Part shown: piece after piece, positions 11,840-23,307 of the stretch
How the letters are laid out: every line of letters starts with the position of its first letter
Numbering within the stretch: position 1 is the first letter of the stretch
NCBI GenBank assembly: GCA_905221605.1
Contig: CAJNDS010002079.1
Span: forward strand, 99,501 to 163,500
Reading direction: 5' to 3'
Length of the DNA stretch: 64,000 nucleotides
Origin: Symbiodinium natans
Taxonomy: Eukaryota > Sar > Dinophyceae > Suessiales > Symbiodiniaceae
Position numbers and translations under genes: made by a program
Notes under the pieces: generated by a model
What the model was told of the DNA's origin: nothing
What the model saw: only the letters and a program-made list of their open reading frames with translations
The model's database searches: none

Positions 11840-12307
11840 GCGACCTCTGCGGGAGCAGGGCCACGCCTAAGGCGCCATCCCTCCTGGCTTCGCAGGGGGC
11901 TCCGATGAACGTCATCGCCCCCTCCACTTGGAGTTCAGACGGGCGGAGCGCCCCGGTCTCCGTAAACGTCATTGCCCGGCAAGGGGGAGGGAGGGGAGGG
12001 AGGGAGGGGAGCGGGGGAGGGAGGGGAGCGCGCAGTCGGCGAAGACTGACCGAACGTAAGCACCCCGGATCGAGCGTACCTGGCTGCTATGAGCTCGATG
12101 GATGTCGGAGCGAATCCCATTCACGGCCAGCATGCCCTCTTTTCTATAGCCGAAGAAGCAACTGGGGGTCGCGGTAATTCAAATGCCCCTCAGTGTCTAG
12201 CAGCACCACCGCCCTATCCAGCACCTCACTGACATCATCCTCCCGAAGATTTGGACGGCCTGCCTGCTGAAGGTGTTGCACCAGGGCAGATCGGAGGAGA
12301 TCGATAG

Positions 12308-14720
12308 TCATGGGAATGTCCTAAACGGCGCAGCGAGGCCCTGCAAGTGGTCGTGGAGAGGCCCAGGAGGGAGATCCTGTCTGGGAAGTCTGGGGCAAGC
12401 ACTCAAAGATGATACGAAGGACCAGAGACAGTCCGGACACATGGGACCCCTAGTCATGGCGGCGGGCAGGTAGCTGGGACGGATGCCACAGTTCCATGCC
12501 GGGCAGGCTCCACGCCGATGAAGGGCCGTGCCGCACACCATACAGGCATCATCTTCGTCTGTGCACCTTCGGCACCACGGACAGGGGTGCACCTGCGGCC
12601 GGCGGGGAGAGAATCTCACTAAATATCCGGCCATGCCGCTTCGGCGTTGTGTGGGCAGTCGCACGGAGGAAGCTGGAGCAGCTGGACGAGCGCTGACCAA
12701 AGCGGCATCTCAGGACCCCACGCAGACCCGCCACCAAAAAAAGTACTCCGGCCGCTTGAAGGGCAGCTCTGGTGAGAGCATCCCGTGCACCTTCCTGTCG
12801 GATTCGAGCGGTGGCAGCTTCTTCAGGCCCTTTTCCACTCCGATTTCGCGCGCTTCTTCCTCAGGACGATAAATGCATAGCTGGTCCCCTTGGTGATGCA
12901 CTAGGCTGACCACTCTTCGGAGGTCCGAACCCAAGACATACCTCAGCAAGGCCGCCGGCACGGCAATGCCCCCGAGCCGTGCGTCCACGGGCCCCCTGAG
13001 CAAGACGGGCGTCCTAGTCTTTCATGCCAAGCAACTGCTAACACTGCTCCAGTATACGAGCCCGCCGAGAAACCTCTCAACCTCACGTTGCATTTCCCTG
13101 CCCCTGCTGCAGCGATGGCGATGTGCAAGGCGGTGACGGCCACGCAATGCGGCATGTGCAAGTGGGCCAGGGCCGGTCCCATTGCTAGTGTCGCCTCAAC
13201 CGCATCGATGCGCGCCTTCACTACGGCAGGCAGTGAGCTCCCGTGAGGACAAGGGAATAGGACGTCGGCCCAAGCTTGTCTCGCCTGAAATAGGAGTAGG
13301 AGGGCATGCGATGCGTTACCACGAATTGACAGCAGCTAGGGCCGTTTGGTGTTTTCGAAGCGTATTGGCTTGGCATTCGGGTCCACAAGCGTCTCCATCT
13401 CCAGGCCCGAGAGGCCATACGAGTTGGCTACATGCAATATGCTGCCAGTTACACCGACCGGAGCAGGACTGCTCCGACCCATCATGCCGCTGACAAAGAC
13501 ACATCGACTCTGCCCCGGCTGGCACTGACGTGGAGGGCTTGGCCGCTCCTCGTATGGCTGGAAAGCGAAAGCCATAACGGCAGCCTGCACCCGCGAGGAA
13601 AAGACATCCCCCCAGCACGCTGACAGCGTAACAGTTGTCTCTGCGGCAAAAAGCAGGTGCAGAAGGAGTGGGCTGCACATGCGAGCGAAGCAAGCTGTCC
13701 AGTGGGCATGCGGTTTTCCAGGCAATTTCGCGGGCGTAACACCCCAGCATCGCCCAAGCAAACACAAATTCAGAATGTCGCTGCGCAGTGATGCCGGCCA
13801 GGGGGGTATTGCGCAGACACTGCAAGTAATGGACCTTATCCCTCGTTACTTCTAAGTGAGTGCCGGGACGAATAGGCTGTCTTTCTTCCAGGGACATCAT
13901 CCTGCTGAACGCGCGGCTGATCGTCCCTTCCACATGGGTAACCATCTGTTCAACTCCGTCCCCGAAGGCAAAGATTGGCTGGCCAGTCTGGCCTGGCTCA
14001 GGTCTGTCAGGGAAGAAGAGGACTAATCCCCCATTCGCCTCAAGCTGTTCTTCCGAGACACAAGCTACCCCGATCGTCTCAGGCAGCCTGGCACCTGTGG
14101 GAACATACCCACTCCACGGAGACGCAGGGACACGGCTCAACGAGGCCGAGGCACAGGACTGCGCCTCCTCCACCTGCATTTGGCCGAGCGGTTCAAGTGG
14201 GCATCACTGGGAAGCACGTCAACCACTGCAAGGCGTCGCAATTCCTCCGGTGAAAAGCGTGTCATGATCCAGTAAGACAAGAGCGGCGCCTGGCGCTAAC
14301 ACTCGAAGGGTACCCAGAATTTCTGGGCCAGCCCACGTGTAATGTACGCGATTCAGACCCGCCTCGCGCGTGTTAACCAAGATGGGATGCCACTTCTCGC
14401 CAATGTGTCCCTGCCACTGCATGCGTGCAATCAAACGGCGCACGAAGAAGGGGAAGTGCGGGATTTGCAGAAAAAAGAGACGGTGGCATCCCCCTTTTTG
14501 GCGTCTTCAAGCTGCGGCAGGAGGCGCGCTAGCAGGGCTCGGTAATCGACCGCCGCGCGCAGACCGGCGGGCCCAGGCGGGTCACTGAGGGCTGATCCGG
14601 TTAGTGGAGGAAGAGGAAAGACGTGTTCAGGCATAGGTGTTGGGAAGGTTTGATGCATCTCCAGCGCCAGGGCGAGGTCCGGTGGCCGTTCAGCATGAAC
14701 CGGAGCAGCCACTGCATTCC
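12308..14720 (-). pseudogene. decayed gene with DxD and GxSxG segments
   Basis: Reading downward, coding sequence jumps frame several times. About 14710-14430 leads into 14443-14219, which holds a hydrophobic strand ending in VLLDHDTLF. A DxD motif after a hydrophobic strand is typical of nucleotide-sugar glycosyltransferases. After two further shifts comes 14179-13316 (a 287-codon open stretch, not recognised), then an in-frame TAG near 13335. Next, 13330-13020 holds LRGFSAGSYTGA, a GxSxG nucleophile-elbow-like motif, and HHQGDQ, which resembles an alpha/beta-hydrolase acid region. A shift near 13015 leads to 12700-12308 with a Cys cluster (CPWCRRC, CMVCG, CPAWNCG, CPDC) like a zinc ribbon. 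Shifts lie at short homopolymers such as TTTTTT near 14475. It may be one multidomain gene or two neighbours. Function is not established and the copy is not translatable as read. Confidence 0.55.
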
Positions 14721-16640
14721 TTTCCTCGAGCCGCCTCTTTGCCTGCTGCGCGTCTCACTGATCAAAATCTTGGGCGGTGGGATCGGGCGTTCTGCCCACG
14801 GGGGAGGGTCCTCACTGGGCGCGAGCAGGCTTACCTCTTCTACCCTTGGATATGAGGAAACTCCAGCAGCCTGCTTGTGCACTGGAGCATTTAGATCGGG
14901 CCTTGCCGCCGTATCTGAGGCGCAGGGTAGCCTGCCCGATGCGCTGCAACAGGCTGAAGGGGCCGAGGGGGCAATTCATGGGGATAAGGGGCAGGGGTCA
15001 GGGGAGGACTGCAGTCATCCTGACCCCTTGCGGAGATGCCCCGGCCGACCATGGCGGAGTGCCGAGCCCAGGCGGTGGAAACGCCTGTTCGCTCTCAAAA
15101 GCGGCAAAGGCAGCCCCAACAGCCCCAAAATTGATGTTCCTGCACTCAGCAGCGTGCAGCAGGTAGCAGCGAACTGGTGCATCCTGTGAAAAGCAAATGG
15201 TATTTGTCTCCCTTAGGTACGTTGCCCATCGCTCATTGAGGAGCCCATGATAGGCCGAGGGGAAGAGAGCTTCCCAGCCCTGAATGTCCGCGCTTTGCCA
15301 CTGCCACAGTGAGGATATGGGAGCCCACCTGGATTCTTAGATAGCCGCAGGACCTGAAACTCATAGCATGACCTCAGCAAGGGCAAGCAAGACCAATACA
15401 CCAGCTCATACCAGGGCCCAAGAGGAAGCAAACAGTGAGAACCCCAGGGAGAAAACCCACCTAGTTCACTACTCTCTACGTGTTTGAACCGATGGCTGCG
15501 GGCAGAAGTTGCAAACCGTACTCAAGCCGAGCTTGCAGTCATGTCGCATGTCACTTAAGGTGCATGGAGCGCGACAGACAGTGCTCCTAGCTCGCAGGAC
15601 TTCTCTAAATAACAAACTCTTCCATTGGTGCCGCACTCGCGCAGGCACGTCTGATTCTTGTGGGAACTGTATGGTGATGGTATAGTGCCTTGCTTGGGAA
15701 GTGTGGCCCATAACTTTGTCACAACAAGTTCGATGTTCCAGGCATGGCCTTGCAGGGCCATGGCGATTGCGGCGCTCCACTTTCTTACATGGCGGCAAGC
15801 TGAGGCTTCATGCTTCAGGACGGGGGGTTGAGGGATTCTGGCCCACTCCAACATCTCTCAGGTGTGTTTCGGGGGAAGATGAAACTGAGCAAAGCGGGGC
15901 TCGGGCTTGAGAGTGTGTCGGACCTACGGAGCTGTAAGGCCGAAGGCCGTTTGCAGTTGCAAGTGATGCTTCAAGGCTTGAAGAATTGTTCAGTCGATCC
16001 AGCATTCACCAGTACCGTCTTAAATAGCCCCCAATCCAACCACCAATGTGGAGCGCCGACTGCTCAACAAGCTGCTAAAGCCTACTTAGCTCGAACCCCA
16101 TGCGCGGGTTCCAACGTCGTATCGATCGCGACTTTGCGACATAATTGTCGAAGAATGCGAGGCGACTTTGCGACATAGTTGTCGAAGAATGCAGGCTGGC
16201 ATTGTGCTTTGCTAGGGGCTGCTTTGATGTGTGCGGTCAGCAAGCTGTTTGAAAAAAATGCACGCGCACTGACTTTTTTGGCAGCTGCTTTGCAGTCCGT
16301 CCATTCCTTTGTACAACACGAGGCCTGACGAAACGTGCCCTGCTTTTCTTGCAGGGTCTGATATCCAAGGTCTGCGCAAGTCCGCATGTGGAAACCACAG
16401 ACTCACATTCTGTAAAGCTGGACCGTAGTCCTAAAGCAATCCCGAGTCGATATGAAGCACATTAGCCCGCACGCACTCTCGAATCAACCTGAAACCGAAC
16501 GCCAAAACAAGACCAAGCTCCGTTCCATGTCGGGCATCATGCAACTTGCCAGGCTTGAGTTCGTTCTTGGTAAGTGCAAGTAGCCAAAGATGGAGCTACA
16601 TTAAATGACATATGCCAAGCCCGACCCAAGCACGCTTTGC
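14721..16640. other. no well-supported gene
   Basis: Open frames at 14601-14882, 15469-15798 and 15555-15854 (all minus) have normal amino-acid composition and may be exon remains upstream of the decayed gene, but no domain or splice pair could be fixed. An open frame on the plus strand (14623-15189) overlaps them and is probably a shadow. Confidence 0.35.
16128..16193. repeat. 33-bp tandem duplication
   Basis: The 33-base segment beginning GCGACTTTGCGACATA is present twice head to tail, with one A/G difference. Confidence 0.9.
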
Positions 16641-16658
16641 AGGGGCAGCGCTGCCAAT

Positions 16659-16853
16659 TCAAACACGCCGGAAAAGTCGCTCTGGGACGTCAACGTGTGC
16701 TAGAAGAGCTGGCCACACCCCGTCGCTCAGCTGCTCCCACGCTTCGGCAGGGATGCGGTCGCAAAGATTCATGTTGAGCGCCTGGCACTGAGGGGCGAAG
16801 AAAGCGATGCACCGAACTCCCCCCCCAGAGGCGCAGCGGCCTCCGGGTTCCAA
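16659..16853 (-). pseudogene. LRR fragment (outlying copy)
   Basis: The translation contains CDRIPAEAWEQLSDGVWPAL, the same leucine-rich-repeat signature (xIPAEAWxQLxxxxWxxL) as the array to the right, but more diverged. No other repeat is attached, so it is an orphan exon or remnant. Confidence 0.5.
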
Positions 16854-17099
16854 AGGGCTGGGAGGTGCTTATATACGAAACGGCTCAAAGAGGGCACCCC
16901 CCACACACACACCGACTCGAAACGGCCTCAACTACGGAAGGTCTCGTTTGGAATTGAGTTTCTTTTACCAGTCAAGGTTCCGGTGTTGCAGTGCTTCGAC
17001 TTCGTCATGAACGTGTAGTTACCATTGCCAAAATCGAAAACTTCCTCTTAAGCAGCTAAAAGGCCTGATCGACGCAAGTCGAGTTAAGGGCCAAGTCTG

Positions 17100-17472
17100 A
17101 ATCCAAAGGCTTGAAGAAGACCTTTGCCGTGTTCTGTCCTGCATCTCGCTGCACCGCGCCAACGCGGAGAGGAGGACGTGGGCCCCCTCTGCGCCCTGGG
17201 CGCCATCGCCGAAACACCTGGGCCGGCGGTTCTTCCAGGTAGGAAAGCCCCCATGTGGACGGGGACAGCCAACGCGGCGCCACTCTCCACATAAAGAAAG
17301 CAGGGAAGCCGAAATCGTCCCCGCCCCCCCTCTTCCGAGGAACCCGTAGAAGTTGGCGCTCTTCAGCTTCTCCCACCGCGCGTCCCGGAGCTGCCGCCAG
17401 GCCTCCGCGGGGACTTTCTCGCATTCGGCCATGTGCAGCTCCTGGCAGGTGCCGGGTGCCCCGGAGGTGCAT
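17100..17472 (-). pseudogene. LRR exon pair, copy 1
   Basis: The first coding patch (about 17430-17335) reads CEKVPAEAWRQLRDARWEKL. The second (about 17215-17130) reads QGAEGAHVLLSALARCSEMQ. They are separated by about 120 bases that align with the intron defined in copy 3. The protein would be one ribonuclease-inhibitor-like LRR unit, a protein-binding repeat. The 3' part of this copy (from about 17440 to 17950) is nearly identical to 19910-20420, so it shares recent ancestry with the tandem duplication. No start or stop of a full gene is visible. Confidence 0.5.
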
Positions 17473-18239
17473 GCGGGGGGAATGGGTCGCGCATGCGGGT
17501 CTCGTCTCCGGGGGTGGCGCTCTGAGTCGGCGAGGGCTCGTTTGGGGGGAAAAAGCGGGTCGAAGATGGTTACACTACAGATGGCTTAAGAACGTAGCTG
17601 CGCAAACGCCGAGGGGGAATCCTCCTCCATCGCCCCAAAGGCCTGAAAAGCCTGGAGGGAGCTCTGTGAGAAGAGCTTAGGGTGCCGAGGCTGAATCCAC
17701 AAAGCGTTGTAACCGAGCTTGGGAGTTTGGGAGTTAATGCAGGTTGCAGATGAGGTGCGCCACCGTGGACGGTTCAAGGGATTCGTGCTGAGGGTTGAGG
17801 GTTGAGGGTATGGGGTTTAAGGGCCCACCAAACTCTTCAGACAGCAGGTGTCGTGTCAAAATGACCCTCCGATTGATTCCGATGCCCTACACAATACCCA
17901 TAACCCCAGCTCGCACTATAGCCCCATAACCCGTTTTAGGGTTTAGGATCTTCATCACGATGCGAGTTGCGATTCTATAGGGGGCCGGGCTTTAAAGCGT
18001 CGTATTAGATGTCGATCATTACAACCCCGAGCTTCCTTGCACTATAGGCCCGAGAGACAGCCAGCAGTATCACTAAGACCTTGGAAGTAGCCTCTCGTCT
18101 CTCCTTCACAAACAACCTAGGATTATCAATTCTTGTTTCGAACTTGGAACAGGGCCCTCTCGGGACCCTAGAGCTGACATGTTTTAGAGTCTGGGCATAC
18201 AGGGCATTATGCCATCAGGACCTTGGACCTCTCTTTGCT

Positions 18240-18560
18240 CGGCGTGTGTCCTGGAGCTGGCTGCACCGCGCCAACGCGGACAGGAGGCCGCGGGCCCCCT
18301 CTGCGCCCTAGGAGCCATCGTTGAAACACCTGGGCCGGCGGTTCTTACAGGTGGTAAAGGCCCCATTGTGGACGGGGGACAGCCAACGCGGCGCCACCTC
18401 TACGCATACAGAGAGCAAGGAAGCCGAAAACGTCCCCCCCCTCTTCCGAGGCACCGATAGAAGTGGGCGCTCTTCAGCTTCTCCCAGCGCGCGTCCCGGA
18501 GCTGCCGCCAGGCCTCCGCGGGGACTTTCTCGCAGTAGCCCATCTCCAGCTCCTGGCGGG
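18240..18560 (-). pseudogene. LRR exon pair, copy 2
   Basis: Contains CEKVPAEAWRQLRDARWEKL (about 18535-18475) and GLLSALARCSQLQ (about 18290-18245). The second patch has an in-frame stop in the acidic CFNDGS stretch (TAG where the other copies have CAG). The copy is therefore broken as read. It is flanked by telomere-type units on the right. Confidence 0.5.
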
Positions 18561-18834
18561 TTTCCGGGTGCCCCACAGGGGAGGTGCACGCGGGGGGAAT
18601 GGGTCGCGCATGCGGGGTCTCGTTTTGGGGGTGGCGCTCTGAGTCTGCGAGGGCTCGTTTGACCCTGCAAAGAGCCGAGGGGGAATCCCCCTCCATCGCA
18701 GAGCAGGTTTCGTGTCAAAATGACCCTCCGATTGATTCCGATGCCCTACACAATACCCATAACCCCAGCTCGCCCGATAGCCCCATAACCCCAGAACCCC
18801 GTAACCGTATAGCCATACAAACCAAAACTCTCAA

Positions 18835-19060
18835 CCCTAAACCCTACACCCTAAACACTATAAACCCTAAACCCAGAAACCAAAACTCTCAACCATGGTC
18901 TCCAAGGGAATCTTGAGGGGTCCTAGAGCAGTAGCATGTCACAGGAACTTCTTCAACCCCTGGCTCAGGGGTTTTAGGGTTTTAGGGTTTAGGGTTTAGG
19001 GTTTTAGGGTTTAGGCTTTAGGGTTTAGGGTTTTAGGGTTTTAGGGTTTTAGGGTTTAGG
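18835..19060. repeat. telomere-type tracts inside the LRR array
   Basis: C-strand units at about 18835-18870 are followed by G-strand TTTTAGGG/TTTAGGG units at 18968-19060. Similar tracts sit at the same relative place beside the other copies (17935, 20398 and 21855-21940), so the tract is part of the duplicated unit. Confidence 0.85.
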
Positions 19061-19599
19061 ATCTTCATCACGACGCGAGTTGCGATTCTATAGGGGGCCG
19101 GGATTTAAAGCGTCGTATTAGATGTCGGTCATTACAACCCCGAGCTTCCTTGCACTATAGGCCCGAGAGACAGCCAGCAGTATCTCTAAGATCTTGGAAG
19201 TAGCCTCCGGGCTTTGCGTTCTCGAACAGCTTAGTCTTGCTGAGCAAGATGTTCACCGACAGGTCTGCACCGGCCCTGCTGGGGAAACAGCTCACACCCT
19301 ACTTCTGAGGGCGTTGCAAGGACAAACAACACAAGGGGAGCAGTAGGAGCACAGAAGGGGCCCCCCGAGTTGACTTGAAAGCCAGCGCCTACTTCTGAGG
19401 GCGGCGCAAGAGAACAAACCTAAGAGAGTAGCCTCTCGTCTCTCCTTCACAAACAACCTAGGATTATCAATTCTTGTTTCGAACTTGCAATCCGCGAGCT
19501 CCTTTAGAACAGGACCCTTTCGGGACCCTAGAGCTGATATGCTTAAGAGTCTGGGCATGCAGGGCCTTTTGCCATCAGGACCGTGGACCTCCCTTTGCT

Positions 19600-19898
19600 C
19601 GGCGTGTGTCCTGGAGCTGGCTGCACCGCGCCAATGCCGAGAGGAGGCCGCCGGCCCCCTCTGCGCCCTGGGAGTCTTCGTCGAAACACCTGGGCCGGCG
19701 GTTCTTGCAGGTGGTAAAGGCCCCACATGGTGCGGAGGGGGGACAGCGGACGCGGCGCCACTCTCTACAAAGAAAAGCAGGGAAGCCGAAAGGTCCCCTT
19801 CCGAGGCACCGCTCGAAGTCGGCCTTCCTCAGCTTCTCCCAGCGCGCGTCCCTGAGCTGCCGCCAGGCCTCTGCGGGGACTTTGTTGCAGAATTGCAT
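19600..19898 (-). CDS. LRR exon pair, copy 3 (first tandem unit)
   Basis: Two exons of one leucine-rich repeat can be joined exactly. The upstream exon (from an acceptor CCAG just above 19898 down to 19810) encodes ...NKVPAEAWRQLRDARW... and ends ...GAGCG. The intron runs 19809-19690 (120 bases, GTGCCT ... GGCCCAG). The next exon starts at 19689 and encodes CFDEDSQGAEGAGGLLSALA before CSQLQ. Joining completes an Arg codon and restores the repeat in frame. LRRs of this form build binding surfaces in long dinoflagellate proteins. Only one repeat is present, so this is an internal fragment of a larger gene or an isolated duplicated exon. The right-hand donor after CSQLQ is not a clear GT. Confidence 0.5.
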
Positions 19899-20952
19899 GC
19901 GCAGCTCCTGGCAGGTGCCGGGTGCCCCGGAGGTGCATGCGGGGGGAATGGGTCGCGCATGCGGGTCTCGTCTCCGGGGGTGGCGCTCTGAGTCGGCGAG
20001 GGCTCGTTTGGGGGGAAAAAGCGGGTCGAAGATGGTTACACTACAGATGGCTTAAGAACGTAGCTGCGCAAACGCCGAGGGGGAATCCTCCTCCATCGCC
20101 CCAAAGGCCTGAAAAGCCTGGAGGGAGCTCTGTGAGAAGAGCTTAGGGTGCCGAGGCTGAATCCACAAAGCGTTGTAACCGAGCTTGGGAGTTTGGGAGT
20201 TAATGCAGGTTGCAGATGAGGTGCGCCACCGTGGATGGATCAAGGGATTCGTGCTGAGGGTTGAGGGTTGAGGGTATGGGGTTTAGGGGCCCACCAAACT
20301 CTTCAGACAGCAGGTGTCGTGTCAAAATGACCCTCCGATTGATTCCGATGCCCTACACAATACCCATAACCCCAGCTCGCACTATAGCCCCATAACCCGT
20401 TTTAGGGTTTAGGATCTTCATCACGATGCGAGTTGCGATTCTATAGGGGTCCGGGATTTAAAGCGTCGTATTAGATGTCGGTCATTACAACCCCGAGCTT
20501 CCTTGCACTATAGGCCCGAGAGACAGCCAGCAGTATCTCTAAGATCTTGGAAGTAGCCTCCGGGCTTTGCGTTCTCGAACAGCTTAGTCTTGCTGAGCAA
20601 GATGTTCACCAACAGGTCTGCACCGGCCCTGCTGGGGAAACAGCTCACACCCTACTTCTGAGGGCGTTGCAAGGACAAACAACACAAGGGGAGCAGTAGG
20701 AGCACAGAAGGGGCCCCCCGAGTTGACTTGAAAGCCAGCGCCTACTTCTGAGGGCGGCGCAAGAGAACAAACCTAAGAGAGTAGCCTCTCGTCTCTCCTT
20801 CACAAACAACCTAGGATTATCAATTCTTGTTTCGAACTTGCAATCCGCGAGCTCCTTTAGAACAGGACCCTTTCGGGACCCTAGAGCTGATATGCTTAAG
20901 AGTCTGGGCATGCAGGGCCTTTTGCCATCAGGACCGTGGACCTCCCTTTGCT

Positions 20953-21251
20953 CGGCGTGTGTCCTGGAGCTGGCTGCACCGCGCCAATGCCGAGAGGAGG
21001 CCGCCGGCCCCCTCTGCGCCCTGGGAGTCTTCGTCGAAACACCTGGGCCGGCGGTTCTTGCAGGTGGTAAAGGCCCCACATGGTGCGGAGGGGGGACAGC
21101 GGACGCGGCGCCACTCTCTACAAAGAAAAGCAGGGAAGCCGAAAGGTCCCCTTCCGAGGCACCGCTCGAAGTCGGCCTTCCTCAGCTTCTCCCAGCGCGC
21201 GTCCCTGAGCTGCCGCCAGGCCTCTGCGGGGACTTTGTTGCAGAATTGCAT
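20953..21251 (-). CDS. LRR exon pair, copy 4 (second tandem unit)
   Basis: Identical in translation to copy 3, 1,353 bases away, with the same 120-base GT-AG intron (21162-21043). Its presence at the same phase means a transcript crossing both units could carry two LRR repeats, though the long intervening DNA would have to be spliced out. Confidence 0.5.
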
Positions 21252-21854
21252 GCGCAGCTCCTGGCAGGTGCCGGGTGCCCCGGAGGTGCATGCGGGGGGA
21301 ATGGGTCGCGCATGCGGGTCTCGTCTCCGGGGGTGGCGCTCTGAGTCGGCGAGGGCTCGTTTGGGGGGAAAAAGCGGGTCGAAGATGGTTACACTACAGA
21401 TGGCTTAAGAACGTAGCTGCGCAAACGCCGAGGGGGAATCCTCCTCCATCGCCCCAAAGGCCTGAAAAGCCTGGAGGGAGCTCTGTGAGAAGAGCTTAGG
21501 GTGCCGAGGCTGAATCCACAAAGCGTTGTAACCGAGCTTGGGAGTTTGGGAGTTAATGCAGGTTGCAGATGAGGTGCGCCACCGTGGATGGATCAAGGGA
21601 TTCGTGCTGAGGGTTGAGGGTTGAGGGTATGGGGTTTAGGGGCCCACCAAACTCTACAGAGAGCAGGTTTCGTCTCAAAACGACCCTCCGATTGATTCCG
21701 ATGCCCTACACAATACCTATAACCTCAACCCTAAACCCAAAACACAATAAACCCTAAACCTAGAAACCAAAACTCTCAACCATGGTCTCCAAGGGAATCT
21801 TGAGGGGTCCTAGAGCAGTAGCATGTCACAGGAACTTCTTCAACCCCCGGCTCA

Positions 21855-21940
21855 GGGGTTTTAGGGTTTTAGGGTTTTAGGGTTTAGGGTTTTAGGGTTT
21901 AGGCGATAGGGTTTAGGGCTTTAGGGAGTTAGGGTTTAGG
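21855..21940 (+). repeat. TTTTAGGG/TTTAGGG tract
   Basis: About ten degenerate G-strand units, several with four T, matching the tract at 18968-19060 that edges the other LRR units. Confidence 0.85.
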
Positions 21941-22234
21941 ATCTTCATCACGATGCGAGTTGCGATTCTATTGGGGGCCGGGATTTAAAGTGTCGTACTA
22001 GATGTCGGTCATTACAACCCCGAGCTTCCTTGCACTATAGGCCTATAGGCCCGAGAGTCATCCAGCAGCATCACTAAGACCTTGGAAGTAGCCTCTCGTC
22101 TCTCCTTCAAAAACAACCTAGGATTATCAATTCTTGTTTCGAACTTGCAATCCGCGAGCTCCTTTAGAACAGGGCCCTTTCGGGACCCTAGAGCTGATAT
22201 GTTTAAGAGTCTGGGCATGCAAGGCCTTTTGCCA

Positions 22235-22596
22235 TCAGGACCGTAGACCTCCCTTTGCTCGGCGTGTGTCCTGGAGCTGGCTGCACCGCGCCAACGCGGA
22301 GAGGAGGCCGCCGGCCCCCTCTGAGCCCTGGGAGTCTTCGTTGAAACACCTGGGCCGGCGGTTCTTGCAGGTGGTAAAGGCCCCATTATGGACGGGGGCC
22401 AGCCGACGCGGCGCCACCTCTCAACATAAAGAAAGCAGGGAAGCCGAAAACAATCCCCCCCCCCTTCCGAGGCACAGAGAGAAGGTGGCCGTCTGCAGCT
22501 TCTCCCAGCGCGCGCCCCTGAGCTGCCGCCAGGCCGCCGCGGGGACTTTGTTGCAGAACTCCATGTGCAGCTCCTGGCGGGTTCCGGGTGCCCCAT
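22235..22596 (-). pseudogene. LRR exon pair, copy 5
   Basis: Contains the acidic exon (FNEDSQGSEGAGGLLSALAR, about 22345-22275) and, in another frame, the first exon at about 22590-22470 with the conserved SPRRPGGSSGARAG/VPAEAW-type region. The spacing equals that of copy 3, but the sequence has drifted, so the copy is older. The array ends here. Confidence 0.45.
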
Positions 22597-22986
22597 AAGG
22601 GGGCGGGGAGGTGCAGCGGGGGAATGGGTTGTGTGCGGGTCTCGGGGTGGCGCTCGCTCCTTGTTGGGGGAAAAGCGGGTCGAAGAGGGATATATTTACG
22701 AAAGAAGACTGGAGGGAGGGAGCGAGATGACCTCATCCCCTCCAAAAAAGAAACGTCTACCTTTTGGGCTTTTGTGCTGCCCATGTCTCAGATCACGGCT
22801 TCTCGCCTCGCCGACGCCGAAACGGAGCAGGATCAGCAACTCCTCGAGTAGTTCCCCGCGTGCAGCAGCTCCGGCAGCTTTCTTGACGTCACCTCGGCAG
22901 CAGCTCGGCAGGGGACTCTGTTGGGGGGCTTCTGGGAGCTTTGCTTCCTGCCTACCGCGAGCTGAGCTGCAGGCCTCCACACCGCA

Positions 22987-23307
22987 TCACTCTTTTGCTT
23001 TCCTGGGCCCGGTGAAAAAGTTTATGCGACCTCCATGGTTTCCACACACGAGATTTTGCGGCGCCTGCACCACGAACGCGCGCGCTTCATCGGGATAGGG
23101 GAGCCCCGGCGCTGCAAAGTTCTTCAGCGCTGCCAATGCAGAGGGCGCATCGAATCTGTCGGCGCGAAAAGCTTCTTTGACCTGGCAGGACCAGCAATCA
23201 CCCACCGCGTTCAGGGTATACGCTGTTGGGATGCCGTTGGCGATGCGACCGTCAGAAAAAGCTGCGCATGGATTTGCTGGCTCCGTTGTGGGATCCTTCG
23301 CGCCCAC
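22987..23307 (-). CDS. unrecognised coding-like ORF
   Basis: A minus-strand open stretch of about 106 codons with balanced composition and Cys pairs (CWSCQV, LVCGNHGG). An in-frame stop lies just upstream and there is no ATG, so if real it is an exon with an acceptor near 23310. I do not recognise the family. Confidence 0.3.
   Translation of the reverse strand: MGAKDPTTEPANPCAAFSDGRIANGIPTAYTLNAVGDCWSCQVKEAFRADRFDAPSALAALKNFAAPGLPYPDEARAFVVQAPQNLVCGNHGGRINFFTGPRKAKE

Larger units (their letters stand above)
19059..21720. repeat. 1,353-bp near-perfect tandem duplication
   Basis: Bases 19059-20411 and 20412-21720 are the same sequence at a constant offset of 1,353. Only a few substitutions were seen (for example GACGCG/GATGCG at the left edge and ACCGAC/ACCAAC near 19255/20608) until about 21650, after which they diverge. 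Each copy carries one LRR exon pair, a TTTAGGG edge and a repeated CTTCTGAGGGCG element. The near-identity implies a recent duplication or an assembly artefact. Confidence 0.95.
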
